NCBI RefSeq assembly: GCF_026540855.1 | Contig: NZ_JALNUP010000004.1 | Coordinates: forward strand, 124,001 to 188,000 | Length of the DNA stretch: 64,000 bases | Direction of reading: 5' to 3' | Source: Sphingomonas sp. GC_Shp_5 | GTDB taxonomy: Bacteria; Pseudomonadota; Alphaproteobacteria; Sphingomonadales; Sphingomonadaceae | Part shown: in pieces, positions 50,767 to 58,750 of the stretch | How positions within the stretch are numbered: the stretch's first letter is position 1 | How the letters are laid out: each line of letters opens with the position of its first letter | Notes under the pieces: generated by a model | What the model saw: the letters and a program-made list of their open reading frames with translations, nothing else | Told to the model about the DNA's origin: nothing | Database searches by the model: none | Position numbers and translations under genes: made by a program

Positions 50767-51440
50767 AGGATGATCAAACGGTCCGGCAGTTCGTTTGTGT
50801 CATCGGCGCGGGGCGGAAAATGCGCGGCGAGGATCACGCCGATCTGCGCCACCGCGGCGGCCATGCCGTCGCCCGGCCGGCCGTCGCGCACCGCAACGAC
50901 CAGCGCGGCCATCGCCTCTCCCCACACCTCGGCGGTGACGCGCGAGTGGATCGCGTCGTCGGCGATGATCTCGGCGCGACGTTCGTCAAGCGACAGGTAC
51001 AGCAGCACCCCGGTCGAATCGCGGGTGCGCTGCTCGGCGCCGGTGCGGAACAGCGTCAGCGCGCGGGCATGGACACGGCGCGCCTCGGTGCTGCCGGGGG
51101 TGAGCGCGAGGCGCAGCGGCATCCAGGCGAGCACCAGCCGCGCGACGAGGAAGGTGATCGCGGTGAGCACCAGCGCTACCGTGTAAAGCGCGCCGGGCGT
51201 CGGCTCGCCGGCCCATGGATCCGCGACCAGCGCGTGGAGGGCGTAGGCGACGCCCGGCCACAAGGCGAGCAGCGCCAGCACCAGCAGCATCGCCAAAACC
51301 GCCCAGTGCAGCGCGACGTCGTGGTAGGAATCCGATCGCCGGGCGACGATCGTGACGATCTCGCCCGCCGTGCGCCGCTCGGCCTCTGTGACCGCGGCGG
51401 TGACCCGGGCGTGATCCGCTTCAGTGAGCTGCATCACCAT
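50763..51440 (-). CDS. TPM-domain membrane protein
   Basis: A 225-residue protein with an N-terminal TPM-like segment (LTEADHARVTAAVTEAERRT, AGEIVTIVARRSDSYHDVAL), two or three membrane helices in the middle (AVLAMLLVLALLALWPGVAY, ALVLTAITFLVARLVLAWMP), and a second TPM-type part with RDSTGVLLYLSLDERRAEII. Such proteins are encoded next to LemA and a YgcG-type TPM protein. Their role is unknown, but a link to membrane protein maintenance has been proposed for relatives. It overlaps the upstream TPM gene by seven bases. Confidence 0.8.
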   Translation of the reverse strand: MVMQLTEADHARVTAAVTEAERRTAGEIVTIVARRSDSYHDVALHWAVLAMLLVLALLALWPGVAYALHALVADPWAGEPTPGALYTVALVLTAITFLVARLVLAWMPLRLALTPGSTEARRVHARALTLFRTGAEQRTRDSTGVLLYLSLDERRAEIIADDAIHSRVTAEVWGEAMAALVVAVRDGRPGDGMAAAVAQIGVILAAHFPPRADDTNELPDRLIIL

Positions 51441-52360
51441 CCTCCCGATGCGCCGCCGCCGCCGCCGGAACCGCCGCCGCCACCGGAGAAGCCACCGCCG
51501 CCCCAGCCGCCGCTATCACCGCCGCCGCCGGAGCCGCCGCCCCAGCCACCGCCACCGCCGCCCGAGCGACCGATCTCGTTGGCGATCGACCACAGCACGA
51601 TCGGCAGCGTGCCGCCGCCGCCGCCGCCCTGGTAGCGCTGGCCCCACGGGCCCGCACGCTTGCGGCCGCGCAGCAGCGGCAGCAGCACGAACAGCAGGAT
51701 CACGCCCCAGAAGATCATCCCGATCGGGACGCCGCCGCCACGCTGCGCGGTGCGGCGATGGGTCTTGTCGAACGCCTGCACGGCGGCATCGGTGCGCGCC
51801 TTGGCCTCTTCCGGGCTGGCGCGCAGCTGCGCGATCATCGCGTCGGTGCCTGCGGTCATCGCCCCGGGCACGTCGCCGGCGCGCAGCTTGGGGATCATGT
51901 CCTGGTTGATGATCACGCTCGACAGCGCATCGGTCAGGAACGGTTCGAGCCCGTAGCCGACTTCGATCCGCGGGCCGCGGTGACCGGCGGGCTCGTTGGG
52001 CGCGATGAACAGGATCGCGCCGTTGTTGACGTCCTTGAGGCCGACGCCCCAGCTGCGGATCAGCTTGTTGCCGTAATCCTCGAGCGGCAGACCCTGGAGA
52101 TCGGGGATCGTCGCCACCACCAGCTGGCGCTTGGTGTCGCGCTGCAGCGCCTGCAGCTTGGCGGTGAGATCCGCCTCGGTCTGCGGCGGCAGCACGTTGG
52201 CGGCATCCACCACCAGCCCGGTGAACTTGGGCGGGTTGAATGCCGCCGAGGTCTGCGCCTGCGCCGGGACCATCCAGCACAGCGCCAGCAGCAAGGCTGC
52301 GAGCCATGGCAGGCCGGATGTCCGCTGCTCGAGAAAACGCCGCACTATCTGGCTCCGCAT
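51434..52360 (-). CDS. TPM-domain protein, YgcG type, with Gly/Ser/Trp-rich tail
   Basis: A 308-residue secreted membrane-anchored protein. After the signal (LPWLAALLLALCWMVPAQAQ) comes a TPM domain with VDAANVLPPQTEADLTAKLQ, RQLVVATIPDLQGLPLEDYG, NGAILFIAPNE and IEVGYGLEPFLTDA. Next is one membrane helix (PIGMIFWGVILLFVLLPLL), then a tail made almost entirely of Gly, Ser and Trp, typical of YgcG relatives. The start at 52360 (MRSQIVRRFLEQRTSG) gives a normal signal peptide. It follows lemA with a 55-base gap. Confidence 0.85.
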   Translation of the reverse strand: MRSQIVRRFLEQRTSGLPWLAALLLALCWMVPAQAQTSAAFNPPKFTGLVVDAANVLPPQTEADLTAKLQALQRDTKRQLVVATIPDLQGLPLEDYGNKLIRSWGVGLKDVNNGAILFIAPNEPAGHRGPRIEVGYGLEPFLTDALSSVIINQDMIPKLRAGDVPGAMTAGTDAMIAQLRASPEEAKARTDAAVQAFDKTHRRTAQRGGGVPIGMIFWGVILLFVLLPLLRGRKRAGPWGQRYQGGGGGGTLPIVLWSIANEIGRSGGGGGGWGGGSGGGGDSGGWGGGGFSGGGGGSGGGGGASGGW

Positions 52361-52415
52361 GGCAAAAGGCGGCGGGCGCCGGTCCGGCCCCGCCCCGTTG
52401 GTCGATCGGCGTCGC

Positions 52416-53000
52416 TCAGCCGTTGTTGCCAAAGTTGACGCTGGGTGCGGTCTCGGCGTTGGGCGAGGTGGCCTGGAACGGCGTCAGCGGCTTGGCGCCG
52501 TAAAAGATCCGTGCGCCCACCGCATCGGGGAAGGTGCGGATGCGGGTGTTATACGCCTGCACCGCGCCGTTATAGTCGTTGCGGGCGATGGTGATGCGGT
52601 TCTCGGTGCCTTCGAGCTGGCTCATCAGCGTGGTGTAATTGCCCTGGCTCTTGAGCTCGGGATAGGCCTCCTGCAGCCGCTGCAGCGACATCGTCACCGC
52701 GCCCTGCGCCTGCTGAAAGCGCACCATCTTGGCGGGATCGGCGAGATCGTCGCCGCTGAGCTGCACCTGGCTGGCGCCGGCGCGGGCCTGGGTCACCTCG
52801 ACCAGGATCGACTTCTCCTGAGCGCCTGCCGCCTTCACGGTGGCGACGAGGTTGGGGATCAGATCGGCGCGGCGCTGATACTGGTTCTGCACGTCCGCCC
52901 AGCGTGCCTTCGCATTCTCCTCCGCGGTGGGCACCGAATTGATGCCGCAGCCGGCGAGGGCGACGGCGAGCGTGACGGCGGCAACGGGACGAAAAGACAT
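52416..53000 (-). CDS. lemA: LemA family lipoprotein
   Basis: A 194-residue LemA-family protein. The N-terminus (MSFRPVAAVTLAVALAGC) is a lipoprotein signal with the lipidated Cys at residue 18, where many LemA proteins have a membrane helix instead. The helical domain contains RWADVQNQYQRRADLIPNLV, VEVTQARA and LQEAYPELKSQGNYTTLMSQ. The ATG at 53000 has GGAGGG at a proper distance. It leads a four-gene unit with two TPM-domain proteins and a NUDIX hydrolase. Confidence 0.9.
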   Translation of the reverse strand: MSFRPVAAVTLAVALAGCGINSVPTAEENAKARWADVQNQYQRRADLIPNLVATVKAAGAQEKSILVEVTQARAGASQVQLSGDDLADPAKMVRFQQAQGAVTMSLQRLQEAYPELKSQGNYTTLMSQLEGTENRITIARNDYNGAVQAYNTRIRTFPDAVGARIFYGAKPLTPFQATSPNAETAPSVNFGNNG

Positions 53001-53110
53001 GAACAACCCTCCTGGTGTCTGTGCTACCTATATAGGACAGCTCAAGGGGTTGGCGAAGGGCAAATCGCCGCATAGGCTTTGTGTTATTTCGTGAACGAGG
53101 GATGTGGCGA

Positions 53111-53581
53111 ATGCTTAAGGAATTCAGGGCCTTCATCATGCGCGGCAACGTGCTAGACCTGGCATTGGCGGTGATCATCGGCGCGGCGTTCAGCAAGATC
53201 GTCAGTTCGCTGACCGACGACATCCTGATGCCGATCATCGGCAGGATCTTCGGCGGCCTCGACTTCTCCAGCTACTTCCTCGCGCTTGGACCGATCCCTG
53301 CAGCTATGCGCGGCTCCACCGATTATGCCGCGCTCAAGAAGGCCGGGGTGCCACTGCTCGGCTATGGCCAGTTCATCACCCAGGCGGTCAACTTCGTCAT
53401 CGTCGCCTTCATCATCTTCATGCTGCTGCGCACCATCACCCGGGCGAGTGCGCTGATCGAGCGCGAGGCGGCCAAGCTGCGCCATGCCGAGGAGGCGGCG
53501 GCGCCGCCCAAGCCCGAGCCGGTGGAGATCGGGCTGCTCCGCCAGATCCTCGACGAGCTCAAGGCGCGGCCGAAGGACTGA
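53111..53581 (+). CDS. mscL: Large-conductance mechanosensitive channel
   Basis: MscL opens under membrane tension to release solutes during osmotic downshock. The 156-residue product starts MLKEFRAFIMRGNVLDLALA, includes the pore-lining first helix (AVIIGAAFSKIVSSLTDDIL, then MPIIG), a periplasmic loop and a second helix (AVNFVIVAFIIFMLLRTI). The cytoplasmic helix bundle at the C-terminus (PVEIGLLRQILDELKA) is intact. The ATG at 53111 was chosen as the family start; upstream in-frame codons encode nothing conserved. Confidence 0.95.
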   Translation: MLKEFRAFIMRGNVLDLALAVIIGAAFSKIVSSLTDDILMPIIGRIFGGLDFSSYFLALGPIPAAMRGSTDYAALKKAGVPLLGYGQFITQAVNFVIVAFIIFMLLRTITRASALIEREAAKLRHAEEAAAPPKPEPVEIGLLRQILDELKARPKD

Positions 53582-53658
53582 TCATCCTGCCCGGGCCACG
53601 ATTACGCGTCGACTACCGTCACCTGCGCCCGTTCCACTGGCGCGAGGCGGCGCTGTGC

Positions 53659-54618
53659 GTGCCGGCGATGCCGCTGCTGATCCTCGCCGGCCTCTTCACC
53701 GGTCACCCCGCGCAGGGCGCGATCGCGGCGGGCGCGGCCTTTGCGGTCGGGTTCGGCGCGGCGCGCGAGCTCGGCGGGCGGCGCTGGGGCGCGATGATCT
53801 CGGCGATGCTGGGCATGGCGGTGGCGGCGTTCACCGGCACCGTGCTCGGCCAAGACAGCGCGCTGTTCATCGTCGTTGCCGCGGCGTCGGCAGCGGGCTG
53901 TGCGGCGCTGGCGCTGTACGACGAAGACGCCTGGTGGGTGGTGCTGCAGGTGGTGATCGTGTTCTTCGTTGCCGGCTATTACGCGGGCGACGTTCATGCA
54001 GGGCTGATCCGCGGCGGGCTGACGCTGGCGGGCGGCGCGGTGCAGATGCTGGTGGTCGTGGGGCTCGCCAGGCTATTCCCGAAAGCCGCCGAGGCGACGA
54101 TCCGCCCGGCGCCGCTCGCCAACGACGATCGCGCCTTGCTGATCGCGCACATGGCGCGCGCCGGGCTGTGCGTCGCGATCAGCCTGTGGCTGGTCAAGCC
54201 GCTCGGGCTCGCCAACGGCTATTGGGCCCCGATGACGGCGCTGATCGTGCTGAAGCCCCGGCTCAGCGAGACTCGCGCGCGGGGACTGGCGAGGATCGGC
54301 GGCACGCTTGGCGGTTGCGCGCTGGCGACCGGCTTTGCCGTGCTGTGCCGCGATCAGCCCGGCTGGCTGCTGGCGGGGGCGAGCACCGCCGCGGGCGCGG
54401 CATTTGCCTTGCAGAAGGCGCATTATGCCAGCCTCACCGCGTCGATCACCGCGACCATCGTGCTGCTGACCTCGCTCGGCCAGACCAGCGCGCTCGGCAG
54501 TGCCGAGCATCGGATCGCCGCGACGCTGCTCGGCGGCGGGCTGGCGTTGCTGGTGGCGCTGATCGTGCCGCACAAGCTGCCGCGGCGGCGGCTCAAGCCC
54601 GACCGGGTCGGCAGCTGA
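53659..54618 (+). CDS. FUSC-like membrane protein (aromatic acid/efflux permease family)
   Basis: A 319-residue integral membrane protein with about ten hydrophobic segments in two blocks separated by a short cytoplasmic part, the layout of the FUSC family. Conserved stretches are GYWAPMTALIVLKPRLSETR and RIGGTLGGCALATGFAVL. The GTG at 53659 is the only ordinary start near the N-terminus, but the open frame continues upstream with protein-like sequence (PGPRLRVDYRHLRPFHWREA) back to the end of mscL with no ATG, GTG or TTG. The real start may be a rare codon near 53578-53587. Confidence 0.75.
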   Translation: MPAMPLLILAGLFTGHPAQGAIAAGAAFAVGFGAARELGGRRWGAMISAMLGMAVAAFTGTVLGQDSALFIVVAAASAAGCAALALYDEDAWWVVLQVVIVFFVAGYYAGDVHAGLIRGGLTLAGGAVQMLVVVGLARLFPKAAEATIRPAPLANDDRALLIAHMARAGLCVAISLWLVKPLGLANGYWAPMTALIVLKPRLSETRARGLARIGGTLGGCALATGFAVLCRDQPGWLLAGASTAAGAAFALQKAHYASLTASITATIVLLTSLGQTSALGSAEHRIAATLLGGGLALLVALIVPHKLPRRRLKPDRVGS

Positions 54619-54623
54619 CGCCG

Positions 54624-55055
54624 TCAGGCGGCGGCGAGTTCCTCGGCAGTGGCGTCGGCGAGGCTGGTGCCATCGAGGATCCGCGCGGTCTCGTCGCGGA
54701 CGCGCATCATCGCATGGCGTATCGCGCAATCCGCCTCGCTCTTGCAATCGTGGCAGGGGCGATAGGCGGTACGGCTGACGCAGGGGACCAGCGCCAGCGG
54801 CCCCTCGATGATGCGGATGATATCGCCGAGCGAGATCAGATGGCTCGGCCTCGCCAGCCGATAGCCGCCCATCTTGCCGCGATGGCTGTGGAGCAGCCCG
54901 GAATCGCGCAGATCGGCAAGGATCAGCTCGAGGAACTTGCGCGGCACGTTCGCCTCGGCGGCGATTCGCGTCATCGGCGTGGGTGGGCCGGCGGGAGGCG
55001 CTTTGGCGAGAAACAGCATCGCGCGCAGCGCGTAGCGGGAACGCTGGGTCAACAT
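54624..55055 (-). CDS. Rrf2 family transcriptional regulator with cysteine cluster
   Basis: A 143-residue Rrf2 regulator. The N-terminal winged helix starts MLTQRSRYALRAMLFLAKAP and contains VPRKFLELILADLRDSGLL and HRGKMGGYRLARP. A C-terminal region holds Cys92, Cys101, Cys104 and Cys110 (PCVSRTAYRPCHDCKSEADC), the position of Fe-S ligands in IscR, NsrR and RirA. It probably senses iron, Fe-S status, or NO; which cannot be told. The ATG at 55055 is preferred to one seven codons earlier. It is divergent from the tmRNA gene. Confidence 0.85.
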   Translation of the reverse strand: MLTQRSRYALRAMLFLAKAPPAGPPTPMTRIAAEANVPRKFLELILADLRDSGLLHSHRGKMGGYRLARPSHLISLGDIIRIIEGPLALVPCVSRTAYRPCHDCKSEADCAIRHAMMRVRDETARILDGTSLADATAEELAAA

Positions 55056-55125
55056 GATCGAGCCGATATGGGCCAATATTGTGGCAAGCGGAAGGCGCCC
55101 CGTGCCGATTGTCGGCCGGCGTGGA

Positions 55126-55154
55126 TTGCGGCCGGCGCGGCAGGTCCCTATATC
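55126..55154 (+). promoter_or_regulatory. Sigma-70-type promoter of the tmRNA gene
   Basis: TTGCGG at 55126-55131 and TATATC at 55149-55154 are separated by 17 bases, placing the likely transcript start near 55161, just ahead of the acceptor half of the tmRNA. Confidence 0.55.
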
Positions 55155-55160
55155 GCCCGT

Positions 55161-55526
55161 GCCGGGTTCGCCCGGCTATGGCGATAAACGGTGGTGTCAA
55201 ATAGACATCGCGGACCCGGGGGCAGTACCCGGCGGCTCCACCAAAACCGGCCTTCCAGGCCGGCTTTGACGGGGCCGAACCAGGATCGACGGGTGTTGAA
55301 AAACGCTATCTTTCGCTCGGAATGGGACCACCGCAACGGCCCATTACACAAGTGCCAACGATAACGAAGCACTCGCCATTGCAGCGTAACCCCACGGCTT
55401 AACGGCCTAAGGTTACTCTAAAATAGCGCGGTTGAGCCGCACCGGGCAACAGAAGCGGATTTCAGCGGCTCCCGGGGGGGCCGGGCAACAGAACCCCCCG
55501 GACCTTCCGTGATGCGGAAGGTCCAG
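55161..55526 (+). ncRNA. ssrA: Two-piece (circularly permuted) tmRNA
   Basis: tmRNA rescues stalled ribosomes by acting as alanyl-tRNA and then as mRNA for a degradation tag. The order is permuted, as in other alphaproteobacteria. The acceptor half comes first and ends GGCTCCACCA at 55243, followed by a 27-base intervening segment with its own hairpin, and then the coding half beginning GGGGCCG at 55271. These two ends pair into a seven-base acceptor stem with the G3-U70 wobble that marks alanine tRNAs. The tag frame at 55354-55389 encodes ANDNEALAIAA then TAA. The 3' end is placed after the hairpin at 55500-55524 and is approximate. Confidence 0.9.
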
Positions 55527-55576
55527 GCGTCGCCATCGCGGCGCGTTCCCCCTTCATCACTGCGCCAGCCACAAGC

Positions 55577-55756
55577 TCAGGCGAGGATCTTGATCGCCGG
55601 CGGTGCCGTCGGCAGCTCCTCCGCTGCGAGATCCGCATAAGCATCGGCCAGTCGCTGGTGGATGCGTCGGCTTTCCGGGTGAGTCGCGCGGGCCGCCGCC
55701 ACCAGTTCCTGGTTCTGGCGAGCGAGGTAGAATTCAGCTCGATCCATGTTCGTCAT
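55577..55756 (-). CDS. Small hypothetical protein, 59 residues
   Basis: A short soluble protein starting MTNMDRAEFYLARQNQELVA and ending PTAPPAIKILA. It is predicted to be largely helical, with Arg/His/Glu-rich sequence (RATHPESRRIHQRLADAYAD). The start at 55756 follows a GGGGGC sequence; a second Met three codons later is also possible. Function is unknown. It lies directly beyond the tmRNA on the opposite strand, so the two transcripts converge. Confidence 0.6.
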   Translation of the reverse strand: MTNMDRAEFYLARQNQELVAAARATHPESRRIHQRLADAYADLAAEELPTAPPAIKILA

Positions 55757-55880
55757 GATTGCCCCCAGGCATCGTGCCGCTTGCTCGCTGCCGCATCGGC
55801 GCTGCAAGCATTTGGACAATAATAAAAAATTGTCAGGCCCGCGTTAATCGGGATTAAGTGTGCAGATAGGTTGCGAATAT

Positions 55881-55908
55881 TTGCAGTCTGGCGCCGCGGG
55901 CGTACACT
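55881..55908 (+). promoter_or_regulatory. Candidate sigma-70 promoter of the class II aldolase gene
   Basis: TTGCAG at 55881-55886 and TACACT at 55903-55908 with a 16-base spacer, 27 bases before the ATG, which also has a good AAGGAGAGG ribosome-binding site. Confidence 0.4.
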
Positions 55909-55935
55909 GGGCGACAATTACAAAGGAGAGGATGG

Positions 55936-56703
55936 ATGGCGACGCTCGCATCGGTCGATGCCGCGATGGCGCCTGGCGAATGGCAGGCGCGGGTTGATCT
56001 CGCTGCCGCTTACCGCTTGGTCGCGCTCTATGGGTGGGATGATCTGATCTTCACGCACCTGTCGGCGCGGGTGCCGGGCCCCGAACACCACTTCCTGATC
56101 AACCCATATGACATGATGTTCGAGGAGATCACCGCGTCGAGCCTGGTCAAGATCGACGTGACGGGCGCGCCGGTCGGGCGCAGCGACCATCCGGTCAATC
56201 CCGCGGGCTTCACCATCCATTCGGCGATCCACATGGCGCGCGAGGATGCGGGCGCGGTGATGCATCTCCACACGCCGCACGGCCAGGCGGTGTCGGCGAT
56301 GACATTCGGGCTGTTGCCGCATACCCAGGCGGCGATGATCGCCGGCCACGATGTCGCCTATCACGACTATGAGGGCATCGCGACCGACCTTGGCGAGCGC
56401 GAACGGCTGGTGCGCGATCTCGGCAGCAAGAATGCGATGATCCTGCGCAACCACGGCACGCTCACCGTCGGTGCGACGATCGGCGCCTGCTTCGTGCGGC
56501 TCTATTTCCTCGAGCGGGCGTGCGAAGCGCAGGTGCTGATGCTGGCGGCGGGGCGCGAGAACCTCAACCCGCCGCCCGACGGGGTGGAGGAGAAAGTCGC
56601 GGGCCAGTCCAATCCGCAAGGACTGGGCATGCTGGCGCAGGCGCTGGCCTGGCCGGCGCTGCTGCGCAAGCTCGACCGGATCGATCCCAGGTTCCGCGAC
56701 TGA
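55936..56703 (+). CDS. Class II aldolase/adducin family protein
   Basis: A 255-residue protein of the class II aldolase/adducin fold, which in enzymes binds zinc to cleave or epimerise sugar phosphates such as fuculose- or ribulose-phosphate. It shows LYGWDDLIFTHLSARVPG, the glutamate/histidine region INPYDMMFEEITASSLVKID, the zinc-binding HLHTPHGQAVSAM, and LRNHGTLTVGATIGACFV. Many proteins of this type are encoded singly and have unknown substrates. The gene is convergent with the HWE kinase gene. Confidence 0.85.
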   Translation: MATLASVDAAMAPGEWQARVDLAAAYRLVALYGWDDLIFTHLSARVPGPEHHFLINPYDMMFEEITASSLVKIDVTGAPVGRSDHPVNPAGFTIHSAIHMAREDAGAVMHLHTPHGQAVSAMTFGLLPHTQAAMIAGHDVAYHDYEGIATDLGERERLVRDLGSKNAMILRNHGTLTVGATIGACFVRLYFLERACEAQVLMLAAGRENLNPPPDGVEEKVAGQSNPQGLGMLAQALAWPALLRKLDRIDPRFRD

Positions 56704-57795
56704 TCACGGAGCAGGCAGCGGGATCGCCATGGTGCAGTGGAGCCCGTCGGCGCGGAAATCGAGCGAGATGTCGGCGCCGAGCTCATAAGGCAGGCTGCGC
56801 TGGAGCAGCTCGACGCCAAAGCCCTCATGATCGGGCCGGGCGATGTCGCGCGTGGCAATGGTCTCGCGCCAGTCGATGTGGAGGACGGGCGCGCCGGCTT
56901 GCGTGGCGACCCACCAGCTCACCGCCAGCCGCCCGCCGCGCGCGCCCAGCGCGCCGAACTTAACCGCGTTGGTGGTCAGTTCATGGATCGCCAGCCCCAG
57001 CTGGTCGGCCACCCGCGGCGCCAGGCGAACGGACGGACCCTCGAACGCGGCGCGCTGACCATCGCCCAATTGGTGGGTCAGCAATTCGTCGGCAATCAGG
57101 GCGCCGAGATCCACCCCTAGGCCGGGATTGCGGGTGAGATAGCCTTGGGTGCGCGCGAACGCCGCCAGCCGGCCGTCGAAGTGCATGCGATATTGATCCA
57201 CCGTATCGCTATGGTCGGCGGTGCGCCGCGCGATCGAGCGGATCACCGCGAGCGTGTTGCGGACCCGATGCTGGACCTCGGTGGCAAGCTGGCGCTGGTT
57301 GCGCTGGACGTTGCCGGCTTCGGCCATGCACAGCAGGCCGCCGACCGCGCCATGCTCGTCGCGGACCGGCGTCCAGGTGCATCCGAGTTGGTCGTCCGGG
57401 TCCGCGGCGTCGATGGAGGGCAGGCTGTCGGACGAGATCGCGTGCCCGCTCAGCGCCTGCTCGATGAACGGCAGGTTGCGGTTCCACTGCTCCTGCCATG
57501 CCACCGACGCGGCGAGACCGAGGTCGGCCGGGTGGCGTGTGCCGAGCAGCTTGGCATAGCCGTCATTGTAGAGAAGCAGCAGCTCCGGCCCCCAGGCGAG
57601 GCAGCTGGGGAGGGGGCTGTCGAGCATGAACAGCAGGATGATGCGCAGCACCGGCGGCCAGTCGCCAAGCGGCCCCAGGGGGGTCGCCGACCAGTCATGC
57701 TGACCGAGCGCCGCACCCACCCCCGTTCTCGCGCCGAGCCACGACGTGCCGGCGAGCGCGGGTCGATCGCTGGTCAGGCCTGCCGGGTCATCCAT
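56704..57795 (-). CDS. HWE-family sensor histidine kinase
   Basis: A 363-residue soluble kinase of the HWE group. The N-terminal half is a PAS-like sensor (DWSATPLGPLGDWPPVLRII, LAWGPELLLLYNDGYAKLLG). The kinase half has the phosphoacceptor block EVQHRVRNTLAVIRSIARRT with His176, the N-box HELTTNAVKFGALG with His271, and the hallmark WRE in DWRET at 309-311. The ATG at 57795 overlaps the end of the Crp-type gene by eight bases; a GTG 18 bases upstream is possible. No response regulator is adjacent. Many HWE kinases act in the general stress response or light sensing. Confidence 0.88.
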   Translation of the reverse strand: MDDPAGLTSDRPALAGTSWLGARTGVGAALGQHDWSATPLGPLGDWPPVLRIILLFMLDSPLPSCLAWGPELLLLYNDGYAKLLGTRHPADLGLAASVAWQEQWNRNLPFIEQALSGHAISSDSLPSIDAADPDDQLGCTWTPVRDEHGAVGGLLCMAEAGNVQRNQRQLATEVQHRVRNTLAVIRSIARRTADHSDTVDQYRMHFDGRLAAFARTQGYLTRNPGLGVDLGALIADELLTHQLGDGQRAAFEGPSVRLAPRVADQLGLAIHELTTNAVKFGALGARGGRLAVSWWVATQAGAPVLHIDWRETIATRDIARPDHEGFGVELLQRSLPYELGADISLDFRADGLHCTMAIPLPAP

Positions 57796-58543
57796 TGGCG
57801 TCGAGGTGGGCACCCTCGCGGTTCAGGTGGAGGTAGTTCGGGTTGAACATCGCCACATCGCACAGGGCCTCCATATCCAGCACCTCGACCTCGCGGCCCT
57901 TCCAGCGAATCAGGCCGCGGGCGCGCAATTCCTGGATCATGCGGTTGACGTGGACCGGTGTCATCCCCGTTGCTTCAGCAACATCGGATTGGGTGAGCGG
58001 CATCTCGCACCGGTTCTGGTCGGTGAGGCGAACGGCGCGCAACCGGAAGAACAGTTCGCACAGGAGATGGGCGAGACGCTCGATCGCATCGCGTTGCCCG
58101 AGATTGAGGGTCCATTCGCGCTGGATCGCCGCGGCGACCAGCCCGTCCCAGCGCAGCGCCTGGGTGAGCCGCGGATGCTGAGAGGTGAGCGCCTCGATCT
58201 TGTCGCGGCCGAGCTCTACGTAGCGCACCGCCGTCAGCGCACCGATCGAGTGATCCATCTCCTGAAGGATGTAGACATAGGGATCGCAAATATCGCCGGG
58301 GAGCAGGAAGGAGATGATCTGGCGGCGGCCGTCCGCCAGCGTCTTGTAGCGAAACGCCCAGCCATCGAGGATCAGATTGGCAACCCGGGAACGCTCGCCC
58401 TCGCGCACGATATCGCGGCGTGGCCTGACGCTGAGCACAGGTCCTGCCGTCGCCGCCTCGAGCGCCTCGCGATCATCGGCGGACAGCCGGGCGAAATGCT
58501 CCAGGCGATCCATGAGAGGATTTCGGGTCTCGACTAAATCCAT
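57788..58543 (-). CDS. Crp/Fnr family transcriptional regulator
   Basis: A 251-residue regulator with an N-terminal cyclic-nucleotide-like sensing domain (RRDIVREGERSRVANLILDG, KTLADGRRQIISFLLPGDIC) and a C-terminal HTH_CRP domain (MPLTQSDVAEATGMTPVHVN, RMIQELRARGLIRW). No N-terminal Cys cluster of the FNR type is seen. It shares an eight-base overlap (ATGGATGA) with the HWE kinase, so the two are translated together. The upstream gap to pnp contains a terminator and little else. Confidence 0.9.
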   Translation of the reverse strand: MDLVETRNPLMDRLEHFARLSADDREALEAATAGPVLSVRPRRDIVREGERSRVANLILDGWAFRYKTLADGRRQIISFLLPGDICDPYVYILQEMDHSIGALTAVRYVELGRDKIEALTSQHPRLTQALRWDGLVAAAIQREWTLNLGQRDAIERLAHLLCELFFRLRAVRLTDQNRCEMPLTQSDVAEATGMTPVHVNRMIQELRARGLIRWKGREVEVLDMEALCDVAMFNPNYLHLNREGAHLDANG

Positions 58544-58693
58544 CGGCCCTTTCTGACAGGATCGACGGCGAACATTCGTTCACCCATGTTAGCGACGCCA
58601 GCGGCCGCGGCGCGATGATGCGGTTAAAATGGATCAAGCTCAAGCTGTGGTGATCACGGTGTGGCGAGGTGGCGGCTGATCGCGACGGCGCCA

Positions 58694-58728
58694 CGAAAAA
58701 GGGCCCGGCATTGCTGCCGGGCCCTCCT
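58694..58728 (-). terminator. Rho-independent terminator of pnp
   Basis: On the minus strand GGGCCCGGCAGC and its complement around AATGCC form a strong stem followed by five T, 22 bases beyond the pnp stop codon. Confidence 0.88.
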
Positions 58729-58750
58729 TGCTAGGCGATGCCGAGCAGGA

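Noticed and set aside
51450..51560. GCCGCC repeat tract
   Set aside because: Codes for the Gly-rich tail of the YgcG-type TPM protein; not an independent element.
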